NCBI GenBank assembly: GCA_947496535.1 | Contig: CANMDE010000001.1 | Coordinates: 434,001-498,000 of the forward strand | Source of the DNA: an uncultured Paracoccaceae bacterium | GTDB lineage: Bacteria; Pseudomonadota; Alphaproteobacteria; Rhodobacterales; Rhodobacteraceae | Length of the DNA stretch: 64,000 bases | Reading direction: 5' to 3' | In this document: one piece after another, positions 44,500 to 54,410 of the stretch | Position numbering within the stretch: the stretch's first letter is position 1 | How the letters are laid out: every line of letters starts with the position of its first letter | Notes under the pieces: model-generated | The model's database searches: none | Told to the model about the DNA's origin: nothing | The model's input: the letters and a program-made list of their open reading frames with translations, nothing else | Translations under genes and position numbers: made by a program

Positions 44500-45402
44500 A
44501 TGGATTGGCGGTCAGTGAAATTCGATTGGAACAAGGCGCGGGCGTTTCTGGTGACTGCGGAGGAAGGATCTTTGTCCGCCGCCGCGCGTGCCCTTGGCAT
44601 GGCGCAACCGACGCTTGGCCGTCAGGTTGATGGCTTGGAGCAGGAGCTTGGCATCGTGCTTTTTGAAAGGGTGGGCCGCGGACTGACGCTGACACCGAGT
44701 GGGCTGGAGCTGCTAGAGCATGTGCGCGATATGGGCGAGGCGGCGGGGCGCGTGTCGCTGACCGCGCTGGGCCAGTCGCAGGCATTGGAGGGGACGATCT
44801 GCATTTCGGCCAGTGAAACTTATGCCGCTGTTTTGTTGCCGCCTATTGTGACAAAGCTGCGGACAGAGGAACCGGGCATCAAGGTGGAGATTGTGGTCGC
44901 CAACCATGCCAGCGATCTGCGACGGCGCGAGGCTGATATTGCCATCCGTAATTTCCGCCCGACAGAGCCTGACCTGATTGCCAAAAGGATCGGTGACGCG
45001 GATGCGGTGCTTTATGCGACGCCTGACTACATCGCCAAGATCGGCAACCCTGCGACGCCCTATGACCTTCGGCATGCTGATTTCATCAACCTGGATCATT
45101 CGGGCGGGATGATCAAAGGGCTGAATACGCTTGGTCTGGGGTTGACCGAGGCGAATTTTCCGCTGCTGACCGAAAGCTATCTGGTGATGTGGGAACTGGT
45201 GAAACAGGGGGCGGCGATTGGTATTCTGGACGCATTTATCGGTGATGCCGAGCCGGATGTTGTGCGTGTGCTGCCCGATCTGGAACCGCTGACATTTCCT
45301 ATCTGGCTGGTTGCGCATCGAGAATTGACCACCAGTCGTCGCATCAGGCGGGTCTATGACTTTCTCGCTGACGAGCTTGGCAGGCTTCGCAGCGGGCGGT
45401 AG
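44500..45402 (+). CDS. LysR-family transcriptional regulator
   Basis: 300 residues. The winged helix-turn-helix (ARAFLVTAEEGSLSAAARALGMAQPTLGRQVDGLE) is followed by a substrate-binding-like domain. It is divergent from the DUF4386/oxidoreductase pair, the classical position for a LysR activator of the opposite unit; the shared ~150-base gap should hold its operator. Start 44500 is chosen because the HTH lies close to the N terminus in the family; in-frame ATGs at 44449 and 44488 are alternatives. The inducer is unknown. Confidence 0.9.
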   Translation: MDWRSVKFDWNKARAFLVTAEEGSLSAAARALGMAQPTLGRQVDGLEQELGIVLFERVGRGLTLTPSGLELLEHVRDMGEAAGRVSLTALGQSQALEGTICISASETYAAVLLPPIVTKLRTEEPGIKVEIVVANHASDLRRREADIAIRNFRPTEPDLIAKRIGDADAVLYATPDYIAKIGNPATPYDLRHADFINLDHSGGMIKGLNTLGLGLTEANFPLLTESYLVMWELVKQGAAIGILDAFIGDAEPDVVRVLPDLEPLTFPIWLVAHRELTTSRRIRRVYDFLADELGRLRSGR

Positions 45403-45403
45403 G

Positions 45404-45706
45404 TCATGTCTCTTCGGGTGACTCGTCCCGGGTCTCCCAAATCTCGCGCTGCCAGGCCAGCCAGCCTTGCACCTCGATCAGGGGGCCAGCTTCGATATGG
45501 CAGGTTCGCACGCGGCCCTTTTTGACCGAGCGGACGATGCCGCAATCCTCAAGCACTTTGAGGTGGCGCATGAAGGTGGGCAGTGCCATCTGGTGGGGTT
45601 CATGCAATGCGCTGACGCTTGCCGGGCCCTTGGTCAGTTGTTCGATAACTGCACGGCGGGTCGGATCGGCCATGGCACCGAAGAAAAGGTCGAGTTGTTT
45701 GGTCAT
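45404..45706 (-). CDS. ArsR-family winged-helix regulator
   Basis: 100 residues, one HTH_20/ArsR domain. DPTRRAVIEQLTKGPASVSAL and LPTFMRHLKVLEDCGIVRSVKKGRVRTC are the recognition-helix and wing regions of the SdpR-like branch, which usually lacks metal-binding Cys pairs. Such regulators often sit beside an AHSA1/SRPBCC gene; none is visible here. It is convergent with the LysR gene (one base between the stops). Confidence 0.88.
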   Translation of the reverse strand: MTKQLDLFFGAMADPTRRAVIEQLTKGPASVSALHEPHQMALPTFMRHLKVLEDCGIVRSVKKGRVRTCHIEAGPLIEVQGWLAWQREIWETRDESPEET

Positions 45707-45771
45707 GCGGGCGAGGATGCAGGCTGTCTCGTGCCGTTGTCAAATCACTTAGCGTTTCAGCTAACTAATAA

Positions 45772-46716
45772 TCACTCACCCATTAACGCCCGCTTCATCC
45801 CCGGCGACCAGTCGTTGATCGTGGTGTCAAACATCGGAAAGCCGCCCGCAAAGCCCCAGTGGCACCAGCCTATCCCGTTCGCCTCTGCTTCTTCGCGGAC
45901 TGTGGTGATATAGTCCAGCCGTGGCCGCAGCTCTGTCTGTTTTGTCACGCCGAATTCGCCAAGAAACATGGGCAGGCCATAGCTGGCTGCTTCTTTCATA
46001 TGATCGACTATCAGTTGGCGTTCGCCGGGTGATCCCCAATCGCGCGGCGGGGGCGGATTTTTCATCCAAGTGGCTTGCTGATGACTGAACGTGTGCGGGA
46101 TGTAGTAGTGGAACGATAGCGCGACATGTTCGTCATATCGTGTCAGGGCGGGCAGCGAGTCGATCCGGGCCACAGGTGCCCCTTCGATCACGATCCAGCG
46201 GTTCGGGTTGGTTTCGCGAATGACCGGAATGGTGTCGTTGAACAGCTGCATCGCGCGTTCATTGGTGAGTTTCCCGAAAGGTTCATTCAGCAATTCAAAA
46301 ATCAGCCAATCGCCTCGATCAGCATAGCGTTCGGCCAATTCCGCCCAAATGGCGATGAACGTCCCCGCCTCGGCGTCTGGGTTCTGCATCATCGCGTCGT
46401 AGTGGTGGTGGTCGAGGATGACCTGCAGCCCTGCATTTTCGGCCCAGCCAAGAATCTGATCCACACGGCGGACCAATCCGCGGTCCAGTTGTGTGCCGTA
46501 CCAATAGGCGTTGAACCGGACCGGCAGGCGGATCGTGTCGAAGCCTGCGTTGGCGATCCAGTTGATGTGGTTTTCCTGAATGATATAGCCCCACGCCCCT
46601 TCCTCTGGCGCTTCGAGAGCGAGATCAAGGTTGACACATCGTTGTACGTCGAACGGATGTTCGGCAAGGGCGGGGCTGGCGAAAAGACTTAATACAAAAG
46701 CAAAAATATAGCGCAT
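45772..46716 (-). CDS. Secreted GH5-type glycoside hydrolase (cellulase family)
   Basis: 314 residues. The signal peptide MRYIFAFVLSLFASPALA is followed by a single (beta/alpha)8 GH5 domain with RLPVRF, LNEP (acid/base Glu) and LGEFG (nucleophile Glu), plus a conserved SFHYY segment. It should hydrolyse beta-1,4-glucans or related polysaccharides in the periplasm or outside. No carbohydrate-binding module is present. Start 46716 is set by the signal peptide. It is divergent from dnaE. Confidence 0.9.
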   Translation of the reverse strand: MRYIFAFVLSLFASPALAEHPFDVQRCVNLDLALEAPEEGAWGYIIQENHINWIANAGFDTIRLPVRFNAYWYGTQLDRGLVRRVDQILGWAENAGLQVILDHHHYDAMMQNPDAEAGTFIAIWAELAERYADRGDWLIFELLNEPFGKLTNERAMQLFNDTIPVIRETNPNRWIVIEGAPVARIDSLPALTRYDEHVALSFHYYIPHTFSHQQATWMKNPPPPRDWGSPGERQLIVDHMKEAASYGLPMFLGEFGVTKQTELRPRLDYITTVREEAEANGIGWCHWGFAGGFPMFDTTINDWSPGMKRALMGE

Positions 46717-46816
46717 GACAATGAGGCTAAAGCGCAGACCAAAAGGGCGCAATGGATTTCGCCAGATTGCGCGATCCGGTGCTTGTGCCTGTCGGTGCTT
46801 GCGTTACGTTGCCGCT

Positions 46817-49800
46817 ATGGCATCCGATCCGAAATTCATCCACCTGCGCGTCCACACCGAGTACTCACTTCTGGAAGGGGCGGTGCCGGTCAAGAAGCTG
46901 CCCGGCCTTGCGGCAGGGATGGGTATGCCCGCCGTCGCCGTCACTGACAGCAACAGCATGTTCTGTGCGCTGGAGTTTTCCGAAGGGGCTGCCGGTGCAG
47001 GTGTGCAGCCGATCATCGGCTGTCAGGTCGATGTCGGTTACGCCACACCAGAGCCGGGCAAGCGGACCGAAGAGCCTGCCCCTGTTGTTCTGCTGGCCCA
47101 GAACGAAGCTGGCTACATGAACCTGATGAAGCTGAATTCCTGCGCCTATCTGGATGCAGCTGGACAGCTGCCGCAGGTGACGGTGGATGAACTGGAGGCG
47201 CATCACGAGGGGCTGATTTGTCTGTCTGGCGGGCCCGATGGACCGATAGGACGGCTGTTGCGTCAAGGGCAGCGCCCCAAGGCAGAGGCGTTGATGGACA
47301 GGCTGGCTGCGATCTATCCGGGCCGGCTGTATGTCGAGTTGCAGCGCCATCCCGGTGAGGGAGGTCTGCCGGAGCCCGAGCAATCGTCAGAACGTGGTCA
47401 TATCGAAATGGCCTATGCTAAGGGCTTGCCCTTGGTGGCCACGAATGACGCTTATTTTCCGAAGACTGAGCTTTATGAGGCGCATGACGCCCTGATCTGC
47501 ATCTCGGAGGGTGCTTATGTTGATCAGCAGGAACCGCGCCGCCGCCTGACCCCGCAGCATTACTTCAAGTCGCAGCAGGAGATGGTGACGCTGTTTGCCG
47601 ATCTGCCCGAGGCCATTGAAAACACCGTTGAGATCGCTAAGCGCTGTGCGTTCAAGGCCTATAAGCGCGATCCGATCCTGCCGAAATTTGCGGATGATGA
47701 GGTCGCGGAATTACGCAGACAGGCGGAGCAGGGTCTGAAAGACAGGCTGGCCATCATTCCTCATGCTGCCCCCGTCGAGGATTACGAAAAGCGGCTTGAG
47801 TTTGAGCTGGGCATTATCGAGGGCATGGGTTTTCCCGGCTACTTTCTGATCGTTGCCGATTTCATCAAATGGGCCAAGGATGAGAACATTCCCGTGGGTC
47901 CGGGTCGTGGGTCTGGTGCGGGGTCGCTGGTCGCTTATGCGCTGCTGATCACCGATCTTGATCCACTGCGTTATTCGCTTCTGTTTGAGCGTTTTTTGAA
48001 CCCCGAACGTGTTTCCATGCCCGATTTCGACATCGATTTCTGCATGGACCGGCGCGAGGAAGTCATTCGTTACGTTCAGGACAAATACGGGCGCGATAAG
48101 GTGGGGCAGATCATCACCTTTGGCGCGCTTTTGTCGAAGGCGGCCGTGCGCGACGTTGGTCGCGTTTTGCAGATGCCTTACGGACAGGTGGACCGGTTGT
48201 CCAAGATGATCCCGGTGGAAGGGGTCAAACCCGTATCGATCGAAAAGGCGCTGGCCGATGAACCGCGTTTGCGGGAAGAGGCGAAGGCGGAAGAGGTCGT
48301 GGACCGTTTGCTGACCTATGCCCAGCAGGTTGAGGGGCTGTTGCGCAACGCGTCCACTCACGCCGCCGGGGTGGTGATTGGCGATAGGCCGCTGGACGAG
48401 CTGGTCCCGCTTTATCAGGACCCCCGGTCGGATATGCCCGCCACCCAGTTCAACATGAAATGGGTGGAACAGGCCGGGCTGGTGAAGTTCGACTTTCTGG
48501 GGCTGAAAACGCTGACAGTGATCCAGAACGCTGTGAACCTGATCCGAAAGGCTGGGCGGCCCTTGAATACCGCGGCTGACGGAACGCAGCTGTACGATCC
48601 GCCGGAAGGTTTTGAATACGATATCGGTGCGATCCCGCTGGATGACGAAAAATCCTATGCGCTTTATTCGGCAGCCAAAACCGTCGCTGTTTTTCAGGTG
48701 GAAAGCTCGGGCATGATGGATGCGCTCAAGCGCATGAAGCCGACATGTATCGAGGATATCGTGGCGCTGGTGGCGCTTTACCGACCCGGCCCGATGGAAA
48801 ACATCCCGACCTATTGCGAGGTGAAGAACGGGCAGAAGGAACTGGAATCGATCCATCCGTCCATTGATTACATCCTTGAGGAAACCCAAGGCATCATCGT
48901 TTATCAGGAACAGGTGATGCAGATTGCGCAGGTCATGGCGGGCTATAGCCTTGGCGGCGCTGACCTGCTGCGTCGCGCAATGGGTAAGAAAATCGCCGAA
49001 GAGATGGCCAAGGAACGCCCCAAATTCGAAAAAGGGGCGATGGAGAACGGGGTCGACAAGAAGAAGGCCACCGAGGTTTTCGACCTGTTGGAAAAGTTTG
49101 CGAATTACGGCTTCAACAAATCCCACGCTGCCGCCTATGCCGTGGTCAGCTATCAGACCGCATGGCTGAAGGCGAACCACCCGGTGGAATTCATGGCCGG
49201 CGTCATGAACTGCGATATTCATCTGACCGACAAGCTGGGCGTCTATTTTCAAGAGGTCAAAAAAGGGCTGGGGCTGGGTTACACACCGCCATGCGTGAAC
49301 CGCTCTATGGCGACGTTCGACGTGCATGATGGCAAGCTGGTCTATGCGCTGGGCGCGTTGAAGAACGTGGGCGTCGAGGCGATGAAGCTGATCGTCGAAG
49401 GGCGTGGCGAGCGCGAATTTGCGACGCTTTTTGATCTGGCCCGTCGGGTTGATCTGAAACGCGTCGGTAAACGCCCGTTGGAAATGCTCGCCCGCGCGGG
49501 GGCTTTTGATGTGCTTGATCCAAACCGTCGTCGGGTGATGGGCAGTCTTGATGCGCTGACGGCGTATTCGGCGGCAATCCACGATCAGAAGAACTCTAAT
49601 CAGGTATCGTTGTTCGGCGATGCCGGTGATGATCTGCAGGAACCGCGCCTGACCGGTGGTGATGACTGGCTCCCTGCCGAGCGGTTGGCAGAAGAGTTCA
49701 AGGCAATCGGATTCTACTTGTCTGGCCATCCGCTGGACGACTATCTGGGGCCGCTCAAACGCAAGCAGGTCTTGACGCTGGACGAGGTTACAGCGAAGGC

Positions 49801-50317
49801 CGAAAAGGGTGCAGCCATCGTGAAAATGGCGGGCACTGTGTCAGGGCGACAGGAGCGCAAGTCGGCGCGGGGTAATCGGTTTGCCTTTGTCCAACTTTCT
49901 GACCCGACAGGCCAATACGAGGTCACGATTTTTTCGGATACGCTGGAGGCGTCGCGCGACTACCTTGAGACCGGGGCGCAGGTTGTGCTGCAATGCGAGG
50001 CCACGATGGAGGCGGATCAGCTAAAGCTGCTGGGCCGGTCGGTATCGCCCATTGATACGGTTGTGGCAGATGCGGGCGGGGCGGGTCTGCGTGTGTTCAT
50101 TGACGGGCCTGAGGCGGTTGAGTCGGTGGCGACCATTCTGGAAAACGCGGCCCGCGATGGTGTGCGGGCGGGCAAGGGACCGGTCTTTTTCTGTCTGATG
50201 AATGACGATTTGCCGGGCGAGGTGGAATTGGACCTTGGTCAGGATTTCCCGGTGAACCCGCAGATCAAAGGTGCGCTGCGCAGTTTGGGTGGCGTTATTG
50301 AGGTGGAGGACGCTTGA
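46817..50317 (+). CDS. dnaE: DNA polymerase III alpha subunit
   Basis: 1166 residues. The N-terminal PHP domain begins FIHLRVHTEYSLLEG. The C-family polymerase core carries catalytic aspartates D403 and D405 in PDFDIDF and, by position, D559 in KFDFLGLK. Fingers, beta-binding and OB-fold regions follow (EVTIFSDTL). There is no exonuclease domain, so it is DnaE1 rather than PolC. It is the replicative polymerase of the cell. Start 46817 (MASDPK) matches homologues; the frame is open from 46715, but that part overlaps the GH5 signal peptide region. Confidence 0.97.
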   Translation: MASDPKFIHLRVHTEYSLLEGAVPVKKLPGLAAGMGMPAVAVTDSNSMFCALEFSEGAAGAGVQPIIGCQVDVGYATPEPGKRTEEPAPVVLLAQNEAGYMNLMKLNSCAYLDAAGQLPQVTVDELEAHHEGLICLSGGPDGPIGRLLRQGQRPKAEALMDRLAAIYPGRLYVELQRHPGEGGLPEPEQSSERGHIEMAYAKGLPLVATNDAYFPKTELYEAHDALICISEGAYVDQQEPRRRLTPQHYFKSQQEMVTLFADLPEAIENTVEIAKRCAFKAYKRDPILPKFADDEVAELRRQAEQGLKDRLAIIPHAAPVEDYEKRLEFELGIIEGMGFPGYFLIVADFIKWAKDENIPVGPGRGSGAGSLVAYALLITDLDPLRYSLLFERFLNPERVSMPDFDIDFCMDRREEVIRYVQDKYGRDKVGQIITFGALLSKAAVRDVGRVLQMPYGQVDRLSKMIPVEGVKPVSIEKALADEPRLREEAKAEEVVDRLLTYAQQVEGLLRNASTHAAGVVIGDRPLDELVPLYQDPRSDMPATQFNMKWVEQAGLVKFDFLGLKTLTVIQNAVNLIRKAGRPLNTAADGTQLYDPPEGFEYDIGAIPLDDEKSYALYSAAKTVAVFQVESSGMMDALKRMKPTCIEDIVALVALYRPGPMENIPTYCEVKNGQKELESIHPSIDYILEETQGIIVYQEQVMQIAQVMAGYSLGGADLLRRAMGKKIAEEMAKERPKFEKGAMENGVDKKKATEVFDLLEKFANYGFNKSHAAAYAVVSYQTAWLKANHPVEFMAGVMNCDIHLTDKLGVYFQEVKKGLGLGYTPPCVNRSMATFDVHDGKLVYALGALKNVGVEAMKLIVEGRGEREFATLFDLARRVDLKRVGKRPLEMLARAGAFDVLDPNRRRVMGSLDALTAYSAAIHDQKNSNQVSLFGDAGDDLQEPRLTGGDDWLPAERLAEEFKAIGFYLSGHPLDDYLGPLKRKQVLTLDEVTAKAEKGAAIVKMAGTVSGRQERKSARGNRFAFVQLSDPTGQYEVTIFSDTLEASRDYLETGAQVVLQCEATMEADQLKLLGRSVSPIDTVVADAGGAGLRVFIDGPEAVESVATILENAARDGVRAGKGPVFFCLMNDDLPGEVELDLGQDFPVNPQIKGALRSLGGVIEVEDA

Positions 50318-50349
50318 GGCGTCCACATCCATTTATTCTCTAGGTTAGA

Positions 50350-50562
50350 TCAGACGTCGCAGAAGCCGAGTTGTTTGATTGCCCGGCGTGCGTTGTCGCG
50401 TTGTTCGGTTGTACCGTGCAGTAACTCTTGGTTCAATTCTATCATAGTGTTGTGCAAAGAGCGTTCGTGGATGCAGTTCTTTACGAACGCGTTTGTCTGC
50501 TCTGGTGCGATGCTGAGTATGGCATCCGATGTCGACGTTTTCATTTCCATGCCGTCTTTCAT
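50350..50562 (-). CDS. Small cytoplasmic protein, unknown function
   Basis: 70 residues, helical and charged (KTSTSDAILSIAPEQTNAFV, then NQELLHGTTEQRDNARRAIK), ending in GFCDV. A GGGGG lies six bases before the ATG. The amphipathic helical pattern looks like a genuine small protein, but no family is recognised. It is convergent with dnaE, 32 bases apart. Confidence 0.6.
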   Translation of the reverse strand: MKDGMEMKTSTSDAILSIAPEQTNAFVKNCIHERSLHNTMIELNQELLHGTTEQRDNARRAIKQLGFCDV

Positions 50563-50908
50563 TTGAGCCCCCGATAGTCTTTCCGATTCTTAGTCAGAGC
50601 GTAATCTGCTGATCGGAAACTTTGAAGAAAAAGATATCCACATGGGGGTAGTCTTGGGTGAATATCTTCTGATCAATATGTGGCTCAGCTTGCCGCGTTC
50701 CATGGGAAATGGTCGCTTCGTCGGGGTATGGTCAGCGTTTGATGAAGCAAGGGTATGCTGTCTAATGCGCTTAATGTTTAGACTTACAAACGGCGCCATC
50801 GCAAGGCAAACAAACGATCATTTTTAAAAATTCATATAAATATCGATTTTTTTTTGCGCTTAGTTTCGACTCAGGTTAACTTGTTCAAGATTAACTGGGA
50901 GGAAAATC
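50563..50908. other. Intergenic region upstream of the TAXI-TRAP genes
   Basis: 346 bases without a convincing gene; a short frame on each strand lacks a ribosome-binding site and protein-like composition. The last ~90 bases are very AT-rich, with a T9 run near 50850, and likely contain the promoter of the TAXI gene. No clear operator was recognised. Confidence 0.55.
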
Positions 50909-51838
50909 ATGAAGACGTCTATCAAAGCTTTGGCGACCGCTACGGCGCTTATTTTGGGCGCAGGGGCTAGCAATGCTGAGGAACTGCGCATCGGAACGGC
51001 CAGCCTTGGCGGCGCTTTTTATCCAATGGGGCAAAGCATATCGAACCTGGTGAATGAATATGCGGGTGACGATATTTCCATGGTCCCCGTCGTTACAGGC
51101 GGTTCCGTTCAAAACCCTAATTTGATTGCCACTGGCGAAGTCGAAATTGCTATTACAAACAATAATCTGGCCGTTCTGGCTGTGGGCGGTAAAGGCCCTT
51201 ATGCCGATGCTGGCCCGATTGATATGAGCGCGGTCGCGGCCCTTCACCCCAGCGTCTTGCACATGATCGTGCTTGCGGATTCCGACATTCAGACGATTGA
51301 GGATATCAAAGGCAAGCGCGTGGCGGTTGGCCCTGCTGGTGGCGGAACGCTGGGTTTTCTGAACTTCCTGATGCCGTTGCACGATATGTCATTTGACGAC
51401 ATTACGCCCAGCTTTGTTTCCTACACCGACGGGTTCAGCCAGTTGACGGACGGAACCGTTGACGCGGCCTTTGCCCTGTCGGGCTTTCCTGCCGGGGCCG
51501 TGATGCAGGCGTCAGCGGGGGCCGATCTGCGGTTTATCAGCTTTTCAGACGGTAAGCTGGATGAGGCTTTAGGGGCGAACAGTGCCTATCTGCCGGTGGA
51601 GATCCCTGCCGATGTATATGGTACAGCAGAACCCGGTATGCAGATTGGTGTGAACAATATGCTGATTGTACCCAACTCAACCGATGCGGCTGTGGTCGAA
51701 GCGATTACCGCGTCGATTTTTGATCACCTGGATGAGTTCAAGGCCGAAAATGCCAATGCCGCGCAGATCGACCCGGCTATGTCGCTTGAGCTGGCTATCC
51801 CGCTTCACCCTGGGGCACAGGCCTATTTTGATAAGTAG
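50909..51838 (+). CDS. TAXI-family TRAP transporter solute receptor
   Basis: 309 residues. A signal peptide (ending ASNAE) is followed by the TAXI fold: LRIGTASLGGAFYPMG, GGSVQNPNLIATGEVEIAITNN and IKGKRVAVGPAGGGT. TAXI receptors bind carboxylates or amino acids such as glutamate and pass them to a fused TRAP permease, which is the next gene. AACTGGGAGGAAAATC gives a strong ribosome site. The ligand is not evident. Confidence 0.93.
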   Translation: MKTSIKALATATALILGAGASNAEELRIGTASLGGAFYPMGQSISNLVNEYAGDDISMVPVVTGGSVQNPNLIATGEVEIAITNNNLAVLAVGGKGPYADAGPIDMSAVAALHPSVLHMIVLADSDIQTIEDIKGKRVAVGPAGGGTLGFLNFLMPLHDMSFDDITPSFVSYTDGFSQLTDGTVDAAFALSGFPAGAVMQASAGADLRFISFSDGKLDEALGANSAYLPVEIPADVYGTAEPGMQIGVNNMLIVPNSTDAAVVEAITASIFDHLDEFKAENANAAQIDPAMSLELAIPLHPGAQAYFDK

Positions 51839-51857
51839 TCCAGACATTTGATGTTGC

Positions 51858-51880
51858 AGGGGCCCGCGACGCGGGCCCTC
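51858..51880 (+). terminator. GC-rich hairpin between TAXI receptor and permease genes
   Basis: AGGGGCCCGC and GCGGGCCCTC enclose a three-base loop (GAC), and no long T-run follows. It lies 20 bases after the receptor stop and 27 before the permease start, a position that often gives differential expression (excess receptor) through partial termination or 3' stabilisation. Confidence 0.6.
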
Positions 51881-51906
51881 TTCTGTCCCAGACCGGCCCG
51901 GATACA

Positions 51907-53784
51907 ATGACCAAAATCCCCACATGGCTTACCAAGCAAAACGCGCTGTTCATCGCGGGTTTTGCGCTTGGCGCTTATCATCTGTTTGTTGTTTCCGGTT
52001 TGTTGATCGTGTCAACGATGCCGATGCGCGTCACCCATGTGATGCTAGCCTTTTCGCTGCTTTTCGTCATCAAGCCAGCAACCGAGGGGCTGGCTGGTAC
52101 GCGTCTGAATAACATCCTTTCGGCGATTTTGATCACCGCAACGGTCATCGCGAGTTTCTGGCTTCTTTCGCGGTGGAAGACCATTGCGTTTAGCGGCGGT
52201 ATTACTCAGGCGAATGATATCTACGCAGGTGCGGTCATTCTTTTGCTGGTATTCGAAGCCGCGCGTCGTGGCGTGGGGCTGATCCTTGCGCTGATTACTG
52301 TCGTTTTCTTTAGCTACCCGTTTCTGGCCCCCTATCTGCCGGGCGTGTTAGAGGGGCGTGGGGCGACGCTGAACCGCGTTATCGTCAATCTGACAACCAA
52401 CACGGCCGGCATTTACGGTATCCCGGTCGGCGTTGCCGCGTCTTATATCATCGTTTTCACGATATTCGGGGCGCTTTTGTCCCGGTTTGGTGCGAGCGAT
52501 TTTTTCTTCGAACTTTCCACTCGCGCCACCCGCGGGCTGCGTGCGGCGAGTGCGAAATCCGCCGTTTTGTTTTCCACCTTGATTGGGATGGTGTCCGGCT
52601 CTGCCGCGGGCAATGTAGCCGTGACCGGGACGGTGACAATCCCCATCATGAAGCGGGAAGGCTACGCGCCGCATCAGGCTGGCGCGATTGAGGCCGTTGC
52701 CTCGACCGGCGGGCAGATCATGCCGCCGGTGATGGGGGCGGCGGCGTTTATAATGGCCGAGATTGTGGGCGTACCTTACACAACGGTCATGGCTGCGGCG
52801 ATCCTGCCTGCGCTGATGTTCTTTGGGTCGGCATTTATTGTGGTCCATTTGCAGGCGGTGAAATCGGGTATTGCTATCAATCATGATGACCAAAGTGATG
52901 ACCGGTCCTTGCTTGAGGTATTGATCCAAGGTGGACCGTTTATTGCTGCTTTCGGGACATTGATCGCGCTCATGCTGATGGGATATTCACCCTTCCGCGC
53001 CTCACTTTGGGCGATGGGCGCACTGATCGGTCTGGACGTGGTCTGGCGGCGCAAAATCGACATGGAGTTCTTTACCAAGATCGGCGGGGCGATTTCGGAA
53101 GGCGCGCGGAGTGTCGTGACGATCTCGGCGGCTTGTGCGGCGGCGGGGATTATCGCGGGGGTTCTGGGGTTCACCGGGCTGGGGTCCAAGATTGCGCAAT
53201 TGATCGACGTCGCGTCGAACGGGTGGCTGTTTCTGGCGCTATTTTTTACGATGATTACGTCAATCATTCTGGGGATGGGGCTGCCGACGACAGCGGCATA
53301 CCTGATCCTTGCAACTGTCGTGGCACCGGCGCTGGTGTCATTGGGGGTGGACCGGCTGACAGCACATTTCTTTGTCTTCTATTACGGTTGTATCTCGACC
53401 ATCACGCCACCCGTGGCGCTTGCGGCCTATGTGGCCGGGGGCATTGCGGGGGCCAATGTCAACAAGGTTGGCTGGACGGCAGCGGCTTATGCGGCGACCA
53501 GCTTTGTGCTGCCCTTTGCCTTCGTCTTTGGCCCCGGACTGCTGATGCAAGGTACCTGGGTGGATAATACGGCGGCTGTGGTGTCGGGCTTTGCGGGCAT
53601 TCTGGCTGTGGCGGTTGCCATCATTGGATGTTTGTCCCAGCCATTGTCGCCCTTGATGCGGGTACTGGCCGGGGTAGCGGGCCTGTGCCTGCTGTTCCAA
53701 GGGTGGGGCAGCGCCTTTGTCGGGGCCTTTCTTTTTGCCGGGTTGGTGCTGATCGACGGCCGCCGCCCGGCCACCGCCACCTAA
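51907..53784 (+). CDS. TRAP transporter permease, fused small and large subunits (DctQM)
   Basis: 625 residues, about sixteen helices: a four-helix DctQ-like part followed by a twelve-helix DctM-like part with SAKSAVLFSTLIGMVSGSAAGNVAVTG and GLPTTAAYLI. This fused form is typical of TAXI-TRAP systems. Uptake is driven by Na+ gradient. It is preceded by its receptor gene and followed by a cupin gene, perhaps the same operon. Confidence 0.93.
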   Translation: MTKIPTWLTKQNALFIAGFALGAYHLFVVSGLLIVSTMPMRVTHVMLAFSLLFVIKPATEGLAGTRLNNILSAILITATVIASFWLLSRWKTIAFSGGITQANDIYAGAVILLLVFEAARRGVGLILALITVVFFSYPFLAPYLPGVLEGRGATLNRVIVNLTTNTAGIYGIPVGVAASYIIVFTIFGALLSRFGASDFFFELSTRATRGLRAASAKSAVLFSTLIGMVSGSAAGNVAVTGTVTIPIMKREGYAPHQAGAIEAVASTGGQIMPPVMGAAAFIMAEIVGVPYTTVMAAAILPALMFFGSAFIVVHLQAVKSGIAINHDDQSDDRSLLEVLIQGGPFIAAFGTLIALMLMGYSPFRASLWAMGALIGLDVVWRRKIDMEFFTKIGGAISEGARSVVTISAACAAAGIIAGVLGFTGLGSKIAQLIDVASNGWLFLALFFTMITSIILGMGLPTTAAYLILATVVAPALVSLGVDRLTAHFFVFYYGCISTITPPVALAAYVAGGIAGANVNKVGWTAAAYAATSFVLPFAFVFGPGLLMQGTWVDNTAAVVSGFAGILAVAVAIIGCLSQPLSPLMRVLAGVAGLCLLFQGWGSAFVGAFLFAGLVLIDGRRPATAT

Positions 53785-53805
53785 TACAGCAGGAGTTTGC
53801 AACAC

Positions 53806-54390
53806 ATGCACAGAGAGTTTCGTAGGGTCGTGACCGGTCATGATGAAAATGGAGTCGCCATTATCGAAAGCGATGAGACCGCCAGCCAGTACCTCGAGCG
53901 GCCCAACCGGCCCGGTGTGCGGCTAACGAATTTTTGGCTTACCGATGGCACCCCCGCCGAATATGATGGCCCGACCGAGACCTGCACTGGTCCGTTTATC
54001 CTGCATCCACCCCAGAATGGGTCCGTTTTCCGCTGTGTGGAGTTCATGCCCGAAGACCCGGAGGTCATGGCCAAACTGTCCAGCGAAGATGGAGCTGCCG
54101 CATTTGCCGAAATGGGGGCTGGTGCCAATGTGGTGCAGGGCGGGCGACATCCGTGGATGCATCGGACGGATTCAGTTGATTATGGGATCATATTGTCTGG
54201 CGAAATCTGGATGCTGATGGATGAGGAAAAGGAAGACGTGCTGCTAAAGGCTGGTGATGTTGTCGTGCAGCGTGGCACCAACCATGCGTGGGCCAATCGT
54301 GGGACGGAACCTTGCGTGATCATGTTTGTGCTGGTCGACGGTGTGACGACACGCGAGGCAGGTGACAAGGGTTTGCCGCCGCGCCCTTAA
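53806..54390 (+). CDS. Cupin-domain protein
   Basis: 194 residues. A C-terminal cupin is marked by HRTDSVDYGIILSGEIWMLMD and AGDVVVQRGTNHAWANRG, holding the usual metal ligands (one Glu, two His). The N-terminal part starts EFRRVVTGHDENG. Such single-cupin proteins are often decarboxylases, dioxygenases or sugar/aromatic isomerases. Location after the TRAP permease suggests it handles the imported compound. CAGGAG is about 11 bases before ATG 53806. Confidence 0.85.
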   Translation: MHREFRRVVTGHDENGVAIIESDETASQYLERPNRPGVRLTNFWLTDGTPAEYDGPTETCTGPFILHPPQNGSVFRCVEFMPEDPEVMAKLSSEDGAAAFAEMGAGANVVQGGRHPWMHRTDSVDYGIILSGEIWMLMDEEKEDVLLKAGDVVVQRGTNHAWANRGTEPCVIMFVLVDGVTTREAGDKGLPPRP

Positions 54391-54410
54391 ACTGTCGCTA
54401 TTTACCCCCG

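Noticed and set aside
47711..49729. 672-codon minus-strand open frame inside dnaE
   Set aside because: dnaE is certain on the plus strand. The antisense frame is stop-free because of codon bias and has no recognisable domain.
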